Assembly: GCF_017114915.1 (NCBI RefSeq)
Contig: NZ_JAAUOE010000026.1
Location: forward strand, 1-64,000
Length of the DNA: 64,000 nucleotides
Source of the DNA: Pseudomonas frederiksbergensis
GTDB taxonomy: Bacteria; Pseudomonadota; Gammaproteobacteria; Pseudomonadales; Pseudomonadaceae
Direction: 5' to 3'
In this document: positions 41,798 to 51,648 of the stretch, piece by piece
Layout: every line of letters begins with the position of its first letter
How positions within the stretch are numbered: the stretch's first letter is position 1
Program-made: the position numbers and the translations under genes
The notes under the pieces: model-generated
What the model was told of the DNA's origin: nothing
The model's database searches: none
The model's input: the letters and a program-made list of their open reading frames with translations, nothing else

Positions 41798-43516
41798 ATG
41801 CCGCAGCAATGGCCAGCCGCCGACATCGCCCGAATGATCCTCGATGGCTTTGACGATTACCGCGAGCATTTCCGTCAGATCACCGACGGTGCCCGGGGCC
41901 GCTTCGAGCAAGCCCAGTGGCAGGAGACGCAAGTCGCGTCGGCAGCACGGATCAACCTCTACGAAGAAAAAGTCAGTGAAACGGTCGACCGGCTGCACAT
42001 CGCTTTCGACGCCGACACGCTGGATGTCAGCTGCTGGCCCCTGGTCAAAAGCGCCTACATCAGCCTGATCGACCTGCGCTTCGACGATGAACTGTCCGAG
42101 ACCTGGTACAACTCGATCTTCTGCGGGCTGTTCAGTCATGACCTGATCAGCGACGGCTGCATGTTCATCCACACCACCCGGCCGAGCTTGCGCCGGGCGC
42201 GTGCCGCACAGACCCGTACCTACAAGCCCCAGGGCAAGCTATCCGACATGCTGGCGAGCATTTTTTCCGACTACCGCTTCAGCGAGGATTACGCCAATTT
42301 GCCCGGCGACTTGCGTCGTCTTGAAGCGCAACTGCGCGAGAACCTGCCGGACTGGGTCTGCAAGGACCCGGAACTGAGTGTCGAGCTGTTTTCCTCGGTG
42401 CTTTACCGCAACAAGGGCGCCTATCTGGTGGGGCGCATTTACACCCAGGACGATCAATGGCCGCTGGTGATTCCGCTGCTGCACCGCGAAGGCCGGGGCA
42501 TCCAGATCGATGCGCTGATCACCGACGAGGCGGAGGTGTCGATCATCTTCTCCTTCACCCGTTCGTACTTCATGGTCGATGTGCCGGTGCCGGCGGAATT
42601 CATCGGTTTTCTCAAGCGCATTTTGCCGGGCAAGCACATCGCCGAGCTGTACACCTCGATCGGCTTCTACAAGCATGGCAAGTCCGAGTTCTATCGGGCA
42701 CTGATCAATCATCTGGCCAACACCGACGACCAGTTCATCATGGCCCCCGGCGTGCGCGGCATGGTCATGAGCGTGTTTACCCTGCCGGGCTTCAACACCG
42801 TGTTCAAGATCATCAAAGACCGCTTCTCACCGTCGAAAAACGTCGACCGCGCCACGGTGATCGAGAAGTATCGGCTGGTGAAAAGCGTCGATCGGGTCGG
42901 ACGCATGGCCGACACCCAGGAGTTCGCCGACTTCCGTTTCCCCTTGAGCAAATTCGACCCGGCGTGCCTGGAAGAATTGCTTGAAGTGGCGCCGTCCACG
43001 GTGTCGGTGGAAGACGATACGGTACTGATCCGCCACTGCTGGACCGAACGCCGGATGACGCCGTTGAACCTTTATCTGGAACATGCCAACGAAGCGCAGG
43101 TGCGCGAGGCGCTGGAAGATTATGGCCTGGCGATCAAACAACTGGCGGCGGCAAACATTTTCCCTGGCGACATGCTGTTGAAGAATTTTGGCGTCACCCG
43201 TCACGGTCGCGTGGTGTTTTATGACTATGACGAGATTTGTTTCCTGACCGAAGCCAACTTCCGCCACATCCCGCAACCGCGCACGCCGGAAGACGAAATG
43301 GCCTCCGAACCCTGGTACTCGATCGGGCCACTGGATGTGTTTCCCGAGGAATTTCCACCGTTCCTGTTTGCTGATTCGGCGCAGCGCAAGCTGTTCGATC
43401 AGTTGCACGGCGAGCTGTACAACGCCGATTACTGGAAGGGGCTGCAGGAAGCAATTCGGGCGGGGAAGGTGATTGATGTGTTCCCGTATCGGCGTAAGGG
43501 CCTCGATAACGAATAG
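41798..43516 (+). CDS. aceK: Isocitrate dehydrogenase kinase/phosphatase
   Basis: A 572-residue bifunctional enzyme that phosphorylates and dephosphorylates isocitrate dehydrogenase, directing carbon between the TCA cycle and the glyoxylate shunt. The family match is full-length; GFYKHGKSEFYRAL and RHCWTERRMTPLNLYLEHA are conserved in AceK, and NIFPGDMLLKNFGVTRHGRVVFYDYDEI carries the kinase-type catalytic and metal-binding residues. The ATG at 41798 follows CGAGG. Unlike in E. coli it is not next to aceBA here. Confidence 0.95.
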   Translation: MPQQWPAADIARMILDGFDDYREHFRQITDGARGRFEQAQWQETQVASAARINLYEEKVSETVDRLHIAFDADTLDVSCWPLVKSAYISLIDLRFDDELSETWYNSIFCGLFSHDLISDGCMFIHTTRPSLRRARAAQTRTYKPQGKLSDMLASIFSDYRFSEDYANLPGDLRRLEAQLRENLPDWVCKDPELSVELFSSVLYRNKGAYLVGRIYTQDDQWPLVIPLLHREGRGIQIDALITDEAEVSIIFSFTRSYFMVDVPVPAEFIGFLKRILPGKHIAELYTSIGFYKHGKSEFYRALINHLANTDDQFIMAPGVRGMVMSVFTLPGFNTVFKIIKDRFSPSKNVDRATVIEKYRLVKSVDRVGRMADTQEFADFRFPLSKFDPACLEELLEVAPSTVSVEDDTVLIRHCWTERRMTPLNLYLEHANEAQVREALEDYGLAIKQLAAANIFPGDMLLKNFGVTRHGRVVFYDYDEICFLTEANFRHIPQPRTPEDEMASEPWYSIGPLDVFPEEFPPFLFADSAQRKLFDQLHGELYNADYWKGLQEAIRAGKVIDVFPYRRKGLDNE

Positions 43517-43528
43517 CCCGCTGCTACA

Positions 43529-43635
43529 GATCGTTCCCACGCTCAGCGTGGGAACGCAGCCCGGGACGCTCCGCGTCCCAAGAGCGGACGCAGAGCGTCC
43601 ATTGAGGCATTCCCACGCAGAGCGTGGGAACGATC
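43529..43635. repeat. Composite palindromic repeat, copy 3
   Basis: Starts gatcgttcccacgctcagcg and ends in the mirror-image gtgggaacgatc. The outer hairpins are as in the other copies, while the inner hairpins read gggacgctccgcgtccc and ggacgcagagcgtcc. It lies between aceK and hrpA. Confidence 0.85.
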
Positions 43636-43698
43636 ACAGTAGGGCGCAAATCTGCGACAATCGCCCCCCTGCGCCACTAGACGACTTTTGCGTACCTG

Positions 43699-46600
43699 AT
43701 GACTGACGAATCGCCTTCCATCGACAAACTGCTGAAAAACCTCGATCACGCCATGCTCGCCGACCGCCACCGGCTGCGGCGGCAGTTGCTTGAGCTGCGC
43801 AAAAAACCTGACGAGGCCAAACTGGCCCAGTGGGTGACGCGTACGCAGGCGTCCTGCGATCAGGTGCTGGCGCGCAAGGCCAGCCTGCCGGTGATTCGTT
43901 ACGACGACAGCCTGCCGATCGCCGCCAAGCGCGACGAAATCAAAGCGGCGTTGCAAAAGCATCAGGTGCTGATCATTGCCGGTGAAACCGGTTCGGGTAA
44001 AACCACCCAGTTGCCGAAGATCTGCCTGGAAATCGGTCGCGGCCAGCATGGCCTGATCGGCCACACCCAGCCGCGCCGAATTGCGGCGCGCAGCGTGGCG
44101 AGCCGGGTCGCCGAAGAGCTGGCGACGCCGTTGGGCGCGCTGGTCGGCTATCAGGTGCGGTTCGAGGATCAGAGCGATGCCAACACCCTGATCAAACTGA
44201 TGACCGACGGCATCCTGCTGGCGGAAACCCAGAACGATCGCTACCTCGAACGCTACGACACGATCATCGTCGACGAAGCCCACGAGCGCAGTCTGAACAT
44301 CGACTTCCTGCTCGGTTACCTGAAAACCCTGCTGCCCCGTCGTCCGGACCTGAAGGTCATCATCACCTCGGCCACCATCGACCTGGAGCGTTTCTCCAAA
44401 CACTTCGATGATGCGCCGATTGTCGAAGTCTCCGGCCGTACGTTCCCGGTCGAAACCTGGTATCGCCCGCTGACCCTGGAGCAGGACGAGGAGGGCAACC
44501 GCGTCGAGGATGACCTGACCGTGGATCAGGCGATCCTCGCCACCCTCGACGAAATCGCCGCGTTCGAACGCAGTGAGCGCAAGAGCCCCGGCGACGTGTT
44601 GGTGTTCCTGCCCGGCGAGCGCGAGATTCGCGACGCGGCGGACATGCTGCGCAAGGCCCAACTCAAACACACCGAGATCCTGCCGTTGTACGCACGGCTG
44701 TCACCGGCCGAGCAGCAGCGGATTTTCCAGTCGCACCCAGGCCGTCGCGTGGTCCTGGCGACCAACGTCGCGGAAACCTCGCTGACAGTGCCGGGCATTC
44801 GTTACGTGATCGACAGCGGCACCGCGCGCATCAGCCGTTACAGCTATCGCGCCAAGGTCCAGCGCCTGCCCATCGAAGCGATTTCCCAGGCCAGCGCCAA
44901 CCAGCGTAAAGGCCGCTGCGGGCGGGTCGAGCCGGGCATTTGCGTGCGCTTGTACAGCGAAGAGGATTTCATCGGTCGGCCGGAATTCACCGATCCGGAA
45001 ATCCTGCGGACCAACCTCGCGGCGGTGATTCTGCAGATGCTCCATCTGCGCCTCGGCGAGATCACCGATTTCCCGTTTATCGAGCCGCCGGATGGCAAAG
45101 CCATCAGCGACGGTTTCAACCTGCTGCAAGAACTCTCGGCGGTGGACCGCAACAGCCAGCTGACCCCACTCGGTCGCCAACTGGCGCGGCTGCCGGTGGA
45201 CCCGCGCATGGGCCGTATGCTGCTGGAAGCGGCCAAACTCGGCAGCTTGCAGGAAGTGCTGATCGTCGCCAGCGCCATGTCGATCCAGGATCCGCGCGAA
45301 CGTCCGCCGGAGCGGCAACAGGCCGCCGATCAGGCCCACGCGCAGTGGAAAGACGTGGACTCGGATTTCGCCGGGCTGGTCAATCTGTGGCGTGGTTTTG
45401 AAGAGCAGCGCCAGGCGTTGACCGCCAGTCCGTTGCGCAACTGGTGCCGCAAGAACTTCCTCAATTACCTGCGCCTGCGCGAGTGGCGCGACTCCCATCG
45501 CCAGTTGAGCCTGATTTGCCGCGACATGCAGCTGAGCCTCAACAAAGAGCCGGCGGATTATCCGAAACTGCACAAAGCCGTGCTGTCCGGATTGCTCAGC
45601 CAGATCGGCCAGAAAACCGAAGACGGCGACTACCTCGGTGCCCGCCAGCGGCGCTTCTGGATTCACCCGTCGTCGGGCCTGGGCAAGAAGCGCCCGCAGT
45701 GGCTGATGACCGCCGAACTGGTGGAAACCACCAAGCTCTACGCGCGGATGGTCGCCAAGATCGACGCCGACTGGATCGAGCCGCTGGCCGGGCACCTGAT
45801 CAAGAAAAACCACTTCGAACCCCATTGGGAGAAGAGGCGCGGGCAGGTGGTGGCCTTCGAGCAAATCACCCTGTTCGGGCTGATCGTGGTCGGACGCCGG
45901 CCGGTGCATTACGGCCCGGTCGACCCGGTGGTGTCCCGCGAATTGTTTATCCGCGAAGCCTTGGTGCGTGGCGAGATTCAATCCAAAGCCAAGTGCCTGA
46001 CAGCCAACAAGCAACTGCTGGAGCAGCTCGACGAACTGGAAGCCAAGGCCCGGCGCCGGGACATTCTGGCCGACGAAGAAACCCTGTTCGCTTTCTACGA
46101 TGCGCGCCTGCCGGCGGAGATCCACCAGACCGCGACCTTCGACAGCTGGTACCGGGTCAACAGCCAGAAAGACCCGCAGCTGCTGATCATGCGTGAAGAA
46201 GACGTGCTGGCCCGCGAAGCCAGTGAAGTCACCGCCGCGCATTACCCGGACACCCTGCACATCGGCGACCTGGAACTGGCGCTGAGTTACCACTTCGAGC
46301 CCAACCATCGGCGTGACGGCGTGACCTTGCGCGTGCCGGCACCGCTGTTGCCGATGCTGCCGCCGGAACGTCTGGAATGGCTGGTGCCGGGTGTGATCGA
46401 GGCCAAGTGCATTGCGCTGGTGCGCAACCTGCCCAAGGCCTTGCGCAAGAATTTCGTGCCGGTGCCGGACTTCGTCAAAGCCGCGATGCAGCGTATGACC
46501 TTCGGCGAGGGCTCGCTGCCCCAGGCGCTGGGCCGCGAGTTGCTGCGCATGACCGGGGCGCGAGTCAGCGATGAGGCGTGGGCCGAAGCGTCGCAGCAGG

Positions 46601-47610
46601 TTGAAAGCCATTTGCGGATGAACCTGGAAATCGTCGACGGCCAGGGCAAGTTCCTCGGCGAAGGGCGTGACCTGGCCGAGCTGACCGCACGTTTTGCCGA
46701 GGCCAGCCAGGCCGCCTTGGCGGTGCCGCAAACCGCGAAAAGCCAACAACCGGTGGAGGCGAAAGTCTTCGCCGCCGTCGCCGAGAAAACCCAACAGAAG
46801 ATCGCCGGGCTGTCGATGACGGTGTATCCGGCGCTGGTGGAAGAGGCCGGGACAGTCAAGGAAGGACGTTTCTCGACCCCGGCCGAAGCCGAGTTCCAGC
46901 ATCGCCGGGCCTTGCAGCGCCTGCTGATGCAGCAATTGGCGGAACCTGCGAAGTTTTTGCGCGGCAAGTTGCCGGGGCTGACCGAGTTGGGCCTGATGTA
47001 CCGCGAACTGGGGCGCATCGACAGCCTGGTGGAAGACATTCTGCTGGCCAGTCTCGACAGCTGCATCCTCGACGGTGAAGACCCGTTGCCACGCGATGGC
47101 GCCGCGCTGGCGTCCCTGGCCGAACGCAAACGCGGTGCCTGGACCGAGCATGCCGAGCGTCTGGCCAGGCTGACCCTGGACATTCTCAAGCACTGGCACG
47201 GCTTGCAAAAACGCTTCAAGGGCAAGATCGACCTGGCGCAAGCCGTGGCCTTGAACGACATCAAGCAGCAGCTCAGCCATCTGGTGTATCCGGGGTTCGT
47301 GCGTGAAACGCCGATGCCGTGGCTCAAGGAGCTGCCGCGTTACCTAAAGGCCGTCGAGCAGCGTTTCGAGAAACTCGGTGCTCAGGTGCAGAAGGACCGG
47401 GTCTGGAGCGGCGAGTTGTCCGGTCTGTGGACGCAGTACCAGACCCGCGCCAACAAACACGCCCAGGAAGGCAAGCGCGATCCGCAGCTGGAGCTTTATC
47501 GCTGGTGGCTGGAGGAGTACCGGGTTTCGCTGTTCGCGCAGCAGTTGGGGACCAAGGTGCCGATCTCCGACAAGCGCTTGAGCAAGCAATGGAGCCAGGT
47601 CGAGGCGTAG
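43699..47610 (+). CDS. hrpA: ATP-dependent RNA helicase HrpA
   Basis: A 1303-residue DEAH-box helicase, the full length of the HrpA family. Visible motifs: Walker A GETGSGKTTQLPK (about residue 95), DEAH in IIVDEAHERS (about 192), SAT in ITSATIDLERF, and the motif V-VI region ATNVAETSLTVPGIRYV and QRKGRCGRVEPG, followed by the helicase-associated domains and a long C-terminal HrpA-specific region. In E. coli it resolves stalled ribosomes and processes some mRNAs. It stands as a single gene with a repeat upstream. Confidence 0.95.
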   Translation: MTDESPSIDKLLKNLDHAMLADRHRLRRQLLELRKKPDEAKLAQWVTRTQASCDQVLARKASLPVIRYDDSLPIAAKRDEIKAALQKHQVLIIAGETGSGKTTQLPKICLEIGRGQHGLIGHTQPRRIAARSVASRVAEELATPLGALVGYQVRFEDQSDANTLIKLMTDGILLAETQNDRYLERYDTIIVDEAHERSLNIDFLLGYLKTLLPRRPDLKVIITSATIDLERFSKHFDDAPIVEVSGRTFPVETWYRPLTLEQDEEGNRVEDDLTVDQAILATLDEIAAFERSERKSPGDVLVFLPGEREIRDAADMLRKAQLKHTEILPLYARLSPAEQQRIFQSHPGRRVVLATNVAETSLTVPGIRYVIDSGTARISRYSYRAKVQRLPIEAISQASANQRKGRCGRVEPGICVRLYSEEDFIGRPEFTDPEILRTNLAAVILQMLHLRLGEITDFPFIEPPDGKAISDGFNLLQELSAVDRNSQLTPLGRQLARLPVDPRMGRMLLEAAKLGSLQEVLIVASAMSIQDPRERPPERQQAADQAHAQWKDVDSDFAGLVNLWRGFEEQRQALTASPLRNWCRKNFLNYLRLREWRDSHRQLSLICRDMQLSLNKEPADYPKLHKAVLSGLLSQIGQKTEDGDYLGARQRRFWIHPSSGLGKKRPQWLMTAELVETTKLYARMVAKIDADWIEPLAGHLIKKNHFEPHWEKRRGQVVAFEQITLFGLIVVGRRPVHYGPVDPVVSRELFIREALVRGEIQSKAKCLTANKQLLEQLDELEAKARRRDILADEETLFAFYDARLPAEIHQTATFDSWYRVNSQKDPQLLIMREEDVLAREASEVTAAHYPDTLHIGDLELALSYHFEPNHRRDGVTLRVPAPLLPMLPPERLEWLVPGVIEAKCIALVRNLPKALRKNFVPVPDFVKAAMQRMTFGEGSLPQALGRELLRMTGARVSDEAWAEASQQVESHLRMNLEIVDGQGKFLGEGRDLAELTARFAEASQAALAVPQTAKSQQPVEAKVFAAVAEKTQQKIAGLSMTVYPALVEEAGTVKEGRFSTPAEAEFQHRRALQRLLMQQLAEPAKFLRGKLPGLTELGLMYRELGRIDSLVEDILLASLDSCILDGEDPLPRDGAALASLAERKRGAWTEHAERLARLTLDILKHWHGLQKRFKGKIDLAQAVALNDIKQQLSHLVYPGFVRETPMPWLKELPRYLKAVEQRFEKLGAQVQKDRVWSGELSGLWTQYQTRANKHAQEGKRDPQLELYRWWLEEYRVSLFAQQLGTKVPISDKRLSKQWSQVEA

Positions 47611-47807
47611 CAAAAAGGCGCCAAAAGCCAGCGTTTATGGCAAACTTCGCGCCTATAAACGCCGGCCCCGCGGTTTTGAGCCTCCACGGGCCTGGGCGGA
47701 TCGGAATAAAGCGATGCCAGGTTTGCGTCCGGAACCTGGAATAGACCCTTTGTGTGTTGGTACGTCGGTGCCAGCGCTTTCTGCCTGAACAAACTAGAGA
47801 AACGACC

Positions 47808-48929
47808 ATGCATAACGTCGTCATCAGCGGCACCGGCCTGTACACCCCGGCCAACAGCATCTCCAACGAAGAGCTGGTGCAGTCTTTCAATACTTACGTC
47901 GCGCAGTTCAACGCCGACAACGCCGAGGCCATCGCCCGCGGCGAAATCCAGGCATTGACCGAATCCAGCGCAGCGTTTATCGAAAAAGCCTCCGGCATCA
48001 AGAGCCGCTTTGTCATGGACAAAGAGGGCATCCTCGACCCGCAGCGCATGGCGCCACGCTTGCCCGAGCGCTCCAATGACGAGTGGTCGGTGCTGTGCCA
48101 GATGGCCATCGGCGCGGCCGAGCAAGCCTTGCAGCGCGCCGGCAAGACCGCCGCTGACATCGACGGTGTGATCGTCGCCTGTTCCAACCTGCAACGCGCC
48201 TACCCGGCCATCGCCATCGAAGTTCAGGAAGCGCTGGGCATCCAGGGTTTCGGCTACGACATGAACGTGGCGTGCTCTTCGGCGACCTTCGGCATCCAGG
48301 CCGCGGCCAACAGCGTGCAACTGGGCCAGGCCCGGGCGATCCTGATGGTCAACCCGGAAGTCTGCACCGGTCACCTGAATTTCCGCGACCGCGACAGCCA
48401 CTTCATCTTCGGCGACGCGGCCACGGCAGTGATCATCGAGCGTGCGGATCTGGCGACCTCCAAGTATCAGTTCGACGTGGTCAGCACCAAACTGCTGACC
48501 AAGTTCTCCAACAACATCCGTAACAACTTCGGTTTCCTCAACCGCGCCGCGGAAGAGGGCATCGGTGCCCCCGACAAACTGTTCGTCCAGGAAGGCCGCA
48601 AGGTGTTCCGCGATGTCTGCCCGATGGTCGCCGAGCTGATCGCCACGCACCTGGAAGAAAACCAGCTCAACGTCAGCGACGTGAAGCGCTTCTGGCTGCA
48701 CCAGGCCAACCTCAGCATGAACCACCTGATCGTCAAGAAACTGCTGGGCCGCGATGCCACCGAAGCGGAAGCCCCGGTGATTCTCGACACCTACGCCAAC
48801 ACCAGCTCCGCCGGTTCGGTGATTTCGTTCCACAAAAATCAGGACGATCTGGTCAGCGGATCGCTGGCCGTGCTCAGCTCGTTCGGCGCCGGTTACTCGA
48901 TTGGCAGCGTGATTCTGCGCAAGCGTTGA
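47808..48929 (+). CDS. 3-oxoacyl-ACP synthase III (PA3286-type KAS III)
   Basis: A 373-residue beta-ketoacyl-ACP synthase III with the catalytic triad Cys (in NVACSSATFG, about 156), His (in WLHQANLSMNH, about 298) and Asn (in TYANTSSAGS, about 331). It is longer than housekeeping FabH (about 320 residues) and has an insertion around residues 30-60 and 210-240. From memory it matches PA3286 of P. aeruginosa, which condenses C8-CoA from beta-oxidation with malonyl-ACP and so feeds degraded fatty acids back into synthesis. The following sigma-factor gene order is also the same there, as far as I recall. Confidence 0.86.
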   Translation: MHNVVISGTGLYTPANSISNEELVQSFNTYVAQFNADNAEAIARGEIQALTESSAAFIEKASGIKSRFVMDKEGILDPQRMAPRLPERSNDEWSVLCQMAIGAAEQALQRAGKTAADIDGVIVACSNLQRAYPAIAIEVQEALGIQGFGYDMNVACSSATFGIQAAANSVQLGQARAILMVNPEVCTGHLNFRDRDSHFIFGDAATAVIIERADLATSKYQFDVVSTKLLTKFSNNIRNNFGFLNRAAEEGIGAPDKLFVQEGRKVFRDVCPMVAELIATHLEENQLNVSDVKRFWLHQANLSMNHLIVKKLLGRDATEAEAPVILDTYANTSSAGSVISFHKNQDDLVSGSLAVLSSFGAGYSIGSVILRKR

Positions 48930-49015
48930 TCGGAGCTGCTGTCGTTCTTTCTTCAGACTTGTGATGACAATTCCTACATTCGAAATAGTCAGGACGCTGT
49001 AATTTTCGGAAATGC

Positions 49016-49048
49016 CAGCAGGACGACGCCTACAGCGAAGTCCTGCTG
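49016..49048 (+). terminator. Hairpin with T-tract after KAS III
   Basis: CAGCAGGAC pairs with GTCCTGCTG around a 15-base loop and is followed by tttt, between the KAS III and ECF sigma genes. Confidence 0.65.
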
Positions 49049-49082
49049 TTTTCATTTTCGAGGTCTGGACAAGGGGTTTGTA

Positions 49083-49694
49083 ATGGCGGCTGACGACGCG
49101 CAACTGCTGGAGCGCTTACTGGCAGGTGAGCAAAAGGCTTTCAAAGAGTTGGTCGGTAGTTATCAGAGCGCCATGCGTGCGGTGGCCTACGCTATTGTGG
49201 GCAACCGACATGCCGACGAAGTTGTTCAGGATGCCTGGCTGTCGGTGGTGCGTAACCTGAGCAGGTTCGAGGGACGTTCAAGCCTCAAGACCTGGCTGCT
49301 GACGATCACCGCCAACTCGGCCAAGAATCGCTACAAGCAGAACCGCCGGGAAGTGCTGCTCGATGACCTGCCGTCCCCGCATGGCACGGTGGATGACGAT
49401 CGTTTTTCATCGAGTGATGGTCACTGGCTGGTTGCGCCATTCGCCTGGCACCAGGACACACCGGAGGCGCTGCTGATGGAAAACGAGCTGCGTGAATGCC
49501 TGGAGCATACATTGCTGAACATGTCGGACCTGCAAAAAGGCGTGCTGCTTTTGCGTGACCGACAGGGGCTGGAGTTGGAGGAGATCTGTAATCTTCTGGA
49601 AATCTCGCTCTCCAATGTTCGTGTGCTGCTGCATCGGGCACGGTTGAAGGTCTTTGCGACCGTAGAACATTTTGAGGAAACCGGCGAATGCTGA
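49083..49694 (+). CDS. ECF-family RNA polymerase sigma factor
   Basis: A 203-residue sigma-70 protein of the ECF type. Region 2 lies at about 15-85 (HADEVVQDAWLSVVRNLSRFEGRSSLKTWLLTITAN) and region 4 at about 140-195 (LELEEICNLLEISLSNVRVLLHRARLK), with an acidic linker in between. Its stop overlaps the start of the anti-sigma gene by seven bases. It should direct transcription of a small regulon in response to a signal sensed by the partner; neither signal nor promoter is known. It may correspond to PA3285 (from memory). Confidence 0.9.
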   Translation: MAADDAQLLERLLAGEQKAFKELVGSYQSAMRAVAYAIVGNRHADEVVQDAWLSVVRNLSRFEGRSSLKTWLLTITANSAKNRYKQNRREVLLDDLPSPHGTVDDDRFSSSDGHWLVAPFAWHQDTPEALLMENELRECLEHTLLNMSDLQKGVLLLRDRQGLELEEICNLLEISLSNVRVLLHRARLKVFATVEHFEETGEC

Positions 49695-49924
49695 CCTGTA
49701 AGGAACAAGTGGCGCGCTCCAGTGATTATCTCGATGGGCAATTGAGCTTTCGCGAGAAGCTGCTGATGCGACACCATTTGATGTTTTGTCCCAATTGCCG
49801 GCGGTTCATTCGGCAGATGCGGTTGATGCAGGCCACCCTGAAGGTGATGCCTGAGCCACCTGTGCCTGATCTTGATGCGCTGGCTGAGCGACTTGCCAAA
49901 GAACATCTGAAGAACAAATCGTAA
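49688..49924 (+). CDS. Zinc-finger anti-sigma factor (ZAS type), soluble
   Basis: A 78-residue protein with the zinc anti-sigma motif: Cys near the N-terminus (MLTCKEQVARSSDYLDGQLS) and HHLMFCPNC (H-x3-C-x2-C). No membrane segment follows, so the protein is cytoplasmic and probably binds the sigma factor and senses a cytoplasmic, possibly redox, signal. The overlap with the sigma gene fixes the ATG at 49688 and implies translational coupling. Confidence 0.85.
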   Translation: MLTCKEQVARSSDYLDGQLSFREKLLMRHHLMFCPNCRRFIRQMRLMQATLKVMPEPPVPDLDALAERLAKEHLKNKS

Positions 49925-50026
49925 TCTCCCCGCCAGTACCTCCCTTCATCCGCTCTGGTTTGCGGCTTGCGGATCATCGCTTGCCGCTGTTCTTGCGTTA
50001 TTTCAATTCGAAGTAAAAAAGTTCCC

Positions 50027-50045
50027 CTGTCATAAAATCTTTATC
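50027..50045 (+). promoter_or_regulatory. Candidate Pho box upstream of the porin gene
   Basis: ctgtcat is followed by aaaatctttatc. The first half matches the PhoB half-site perfectly, the second half only loosely (about 3 of 7). It lies about 110 bases upstream of the porin start, as expected for a phosphate-starvation gene. Tentative. Confidence 0.4.
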
Positions 50046-50154
50046 TATCAGCAACCCGGCTGAAATACCCCATCGCCAAGATCCCCTCCCAACACCAGCG
50101 GGCCAGCCCCGCGTGTTTTCTTACGCAAAGACCACCAATCAGGGGAACTCTTCG

Positions 50155-51498
50155 ATGATCCGTAAGCACTTCGCCGGTTTTGCCGCCAGCGCACTGGCCA
50201 TGGCAGTAACCGCCCAGGCTTTCGCTGGCACTGTCACCACTGATGGCGCCGATATCGTAGTCAAAACCAAGGGCGGCCTCGAAGTCGCCACCACCGACAA
50301 AGAATTCAGCTTCAAACTCGGCGGACGCTTGCAGGCCGATTACAGCCAGTTCGATGGGGTCTACACCAAAAACGGCGATACCGCCGACGCTGCCTACTTC
50401 CGTCGTGCGTTCCTGGAACTGTCCGGTGTGCTGTACACGGATTGGGCCTACACCATCAACTACGACTTCTCCCACAACACCGGTGATTCCGATAACGGTT
50501 ACTTCGACGAAGCATCGCTGGCCTACAACGGCTTCAAACCGGTGTCGATTAAAGTCGGTCGTTTCGACCCGGACTTCGGCCTGGAAAAAGCCACCAGCTC
50601 CAAGTGGGTCACCGCGCCAGAGCGCAACATGGCCTACGACATGGTCGATTGGGCGAACAGCCACCAGAATGGTCTGGGTCTGCAAGCCTCCAGCACCTTT
50701 GCTGACTCGTTCTACGCGTCCGCCGGCGTATTCAGCAAAGACACCGACGATACCGATGGCGACAGCATCAAACAGGTCAACGGCCGCTTTGTATTCGCCC
50801 CGTTGCATGACGCCGGCAACGTGCTGCACTTCGGTGTGAACGTGGCTTCCCGTGATGTCTCCGACACGGCCTTCGATTCGCGCTATCGCACCCGCATGGG
50901 CATGCGTGGCGTTGAAACCCTCGGCGGCAACGATGCCGGCACCAACGGCAACCGTCCGGTGCTGGGCGGCAGTTCCACTTCGGCTGCCGGCTCCTATGAC
51001 CGTGACGACGCTGTCGGCCTGGAAGCCGCATTCGCCATGGGCCCGGCTTCGATCCAGGGTGAATACATCGCCCGCAAGACCAAGGCCGATGCCAGCAATC
51101 TTGAGGACATCAAAGGTCATGGTTTCTATGTTCAGGGTGCCTACACCCTCACTGGCGAATCCCGTGGCTATAAAGTCGGCAAGTTCGATGCGATCAAGCC
51201 GGCCAACAAGTCCATCGGTGCCTGGGAGGTGTTCTATCGTTACGACAGCCTGACCGTCGAAGACGACAACATCACCACCGCCAGCCTGACCCGCGATGTC
51301 GGCGATGCCGAAGCCAAGGTCCACACCCTGGGCGTCAACTGGTACGCCAACGAAGCGGTAAAAATTTCCGCGGCCTACCTCAAGGCCAAGACCGATAACG
51401 TGACCAACGCCACAGCAGCCAGTGGCACGGCGCCTGCGCAGCGCACTGGCGATGACAGCGGTGACGGCTTCGTGGTTCGTGCTCAATACGTGTTCTAA
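50155..51498 (+). CDS. Phosphate-selective porin, OprO/OprP-like
   Basis: A 447-residue outer-membrane porin with a signal peptide (cleavage after FA near AQAFA-G, residue about 23) and a 16-strand barrel ending in Phe (VVRAQYVF). FKLGGRLQADYSQFDG, AYFRRAFLELSGVLYTDWAY and VKVGRFDPDFGLEKATSS are typical of the OprO/OprP family, which takes up phosphate or pyrophosphate under phosphate limitation. AGGGGAAC precedes the ATG; a strong terminator follows the gene. Confidence 0.9.
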   Translation: MIRKHFAGFAASALAMAVTAQAFAGTVTTDGADIVVKTKGGLEVATTDKEFSFKLGGRLQADYSQFDGVYTKNGDTADAAYFRRAFLELSGVLYTDWAYTINYDFSHNTGDSDNGYFDEASLAYNGFKPVSIKVGRFDPDFGLEKATSSKWVTAPERNMAYDMVDWANSHQNGLGLQASSTFADSFYASAGVFSKDTDDTDGDSIKQVNGRFVFAPLHDAGNVLHFGVNVASRDVSDTAFDSRYRTRMGMRGVETLGGNDAGTNGNRPVLGGSSTSAAGSYDRDDAVGLEAAFAMGPASIQGEYIARKTKADASNLEDIKGHGFYVQGAYTLTGESRGYKVGKFDAIKPANKSIGAWEVFYRYDSLTVEDDNITTASLTRDVGDAEAKVHTLGVNWYANEAVKISAAYLKAKTDNVTNATAASGTAPAQRTGDDSGDGFVVRAQYVF

Positions 51499-51553
51499 AC
51501 TGCAGTAAATCCTGTACGAGCTCTTTCTTCATCCGTTAAAGCTCCTCTCGTTT

Positions 51554-51579
51554 AACCCCGCTTCGGCGGGGTTTTTTTT
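51554..51579 (+). terminator. Rho-independent terminator
   Basis: AACCCCGC, TTCG loop and GCGGGGTT, then seven T; about 55 bases after the porin stop. A textbook terminator. Confidence 0.95.
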
Positions 51580-51648
51580 ATTTCGGGTCAGGCAATCAGA
51601 TAAGCGATACTCGCCCCATCTGTAGAAAAATGATGGTCGGGGATACTG

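Noticed and set aside
44701..47280. A very long minus-strand open frame (859 codons) inside hrpA.
   Set aside because: It is antisense to a complete HrpA with all motifs, has the Gln/His/Arg-rich composition of GC-rich shadow frames and no start context. The same holds for 61842-63290 inside the DEAD-box helicase and 50041-51486 inside the porin.
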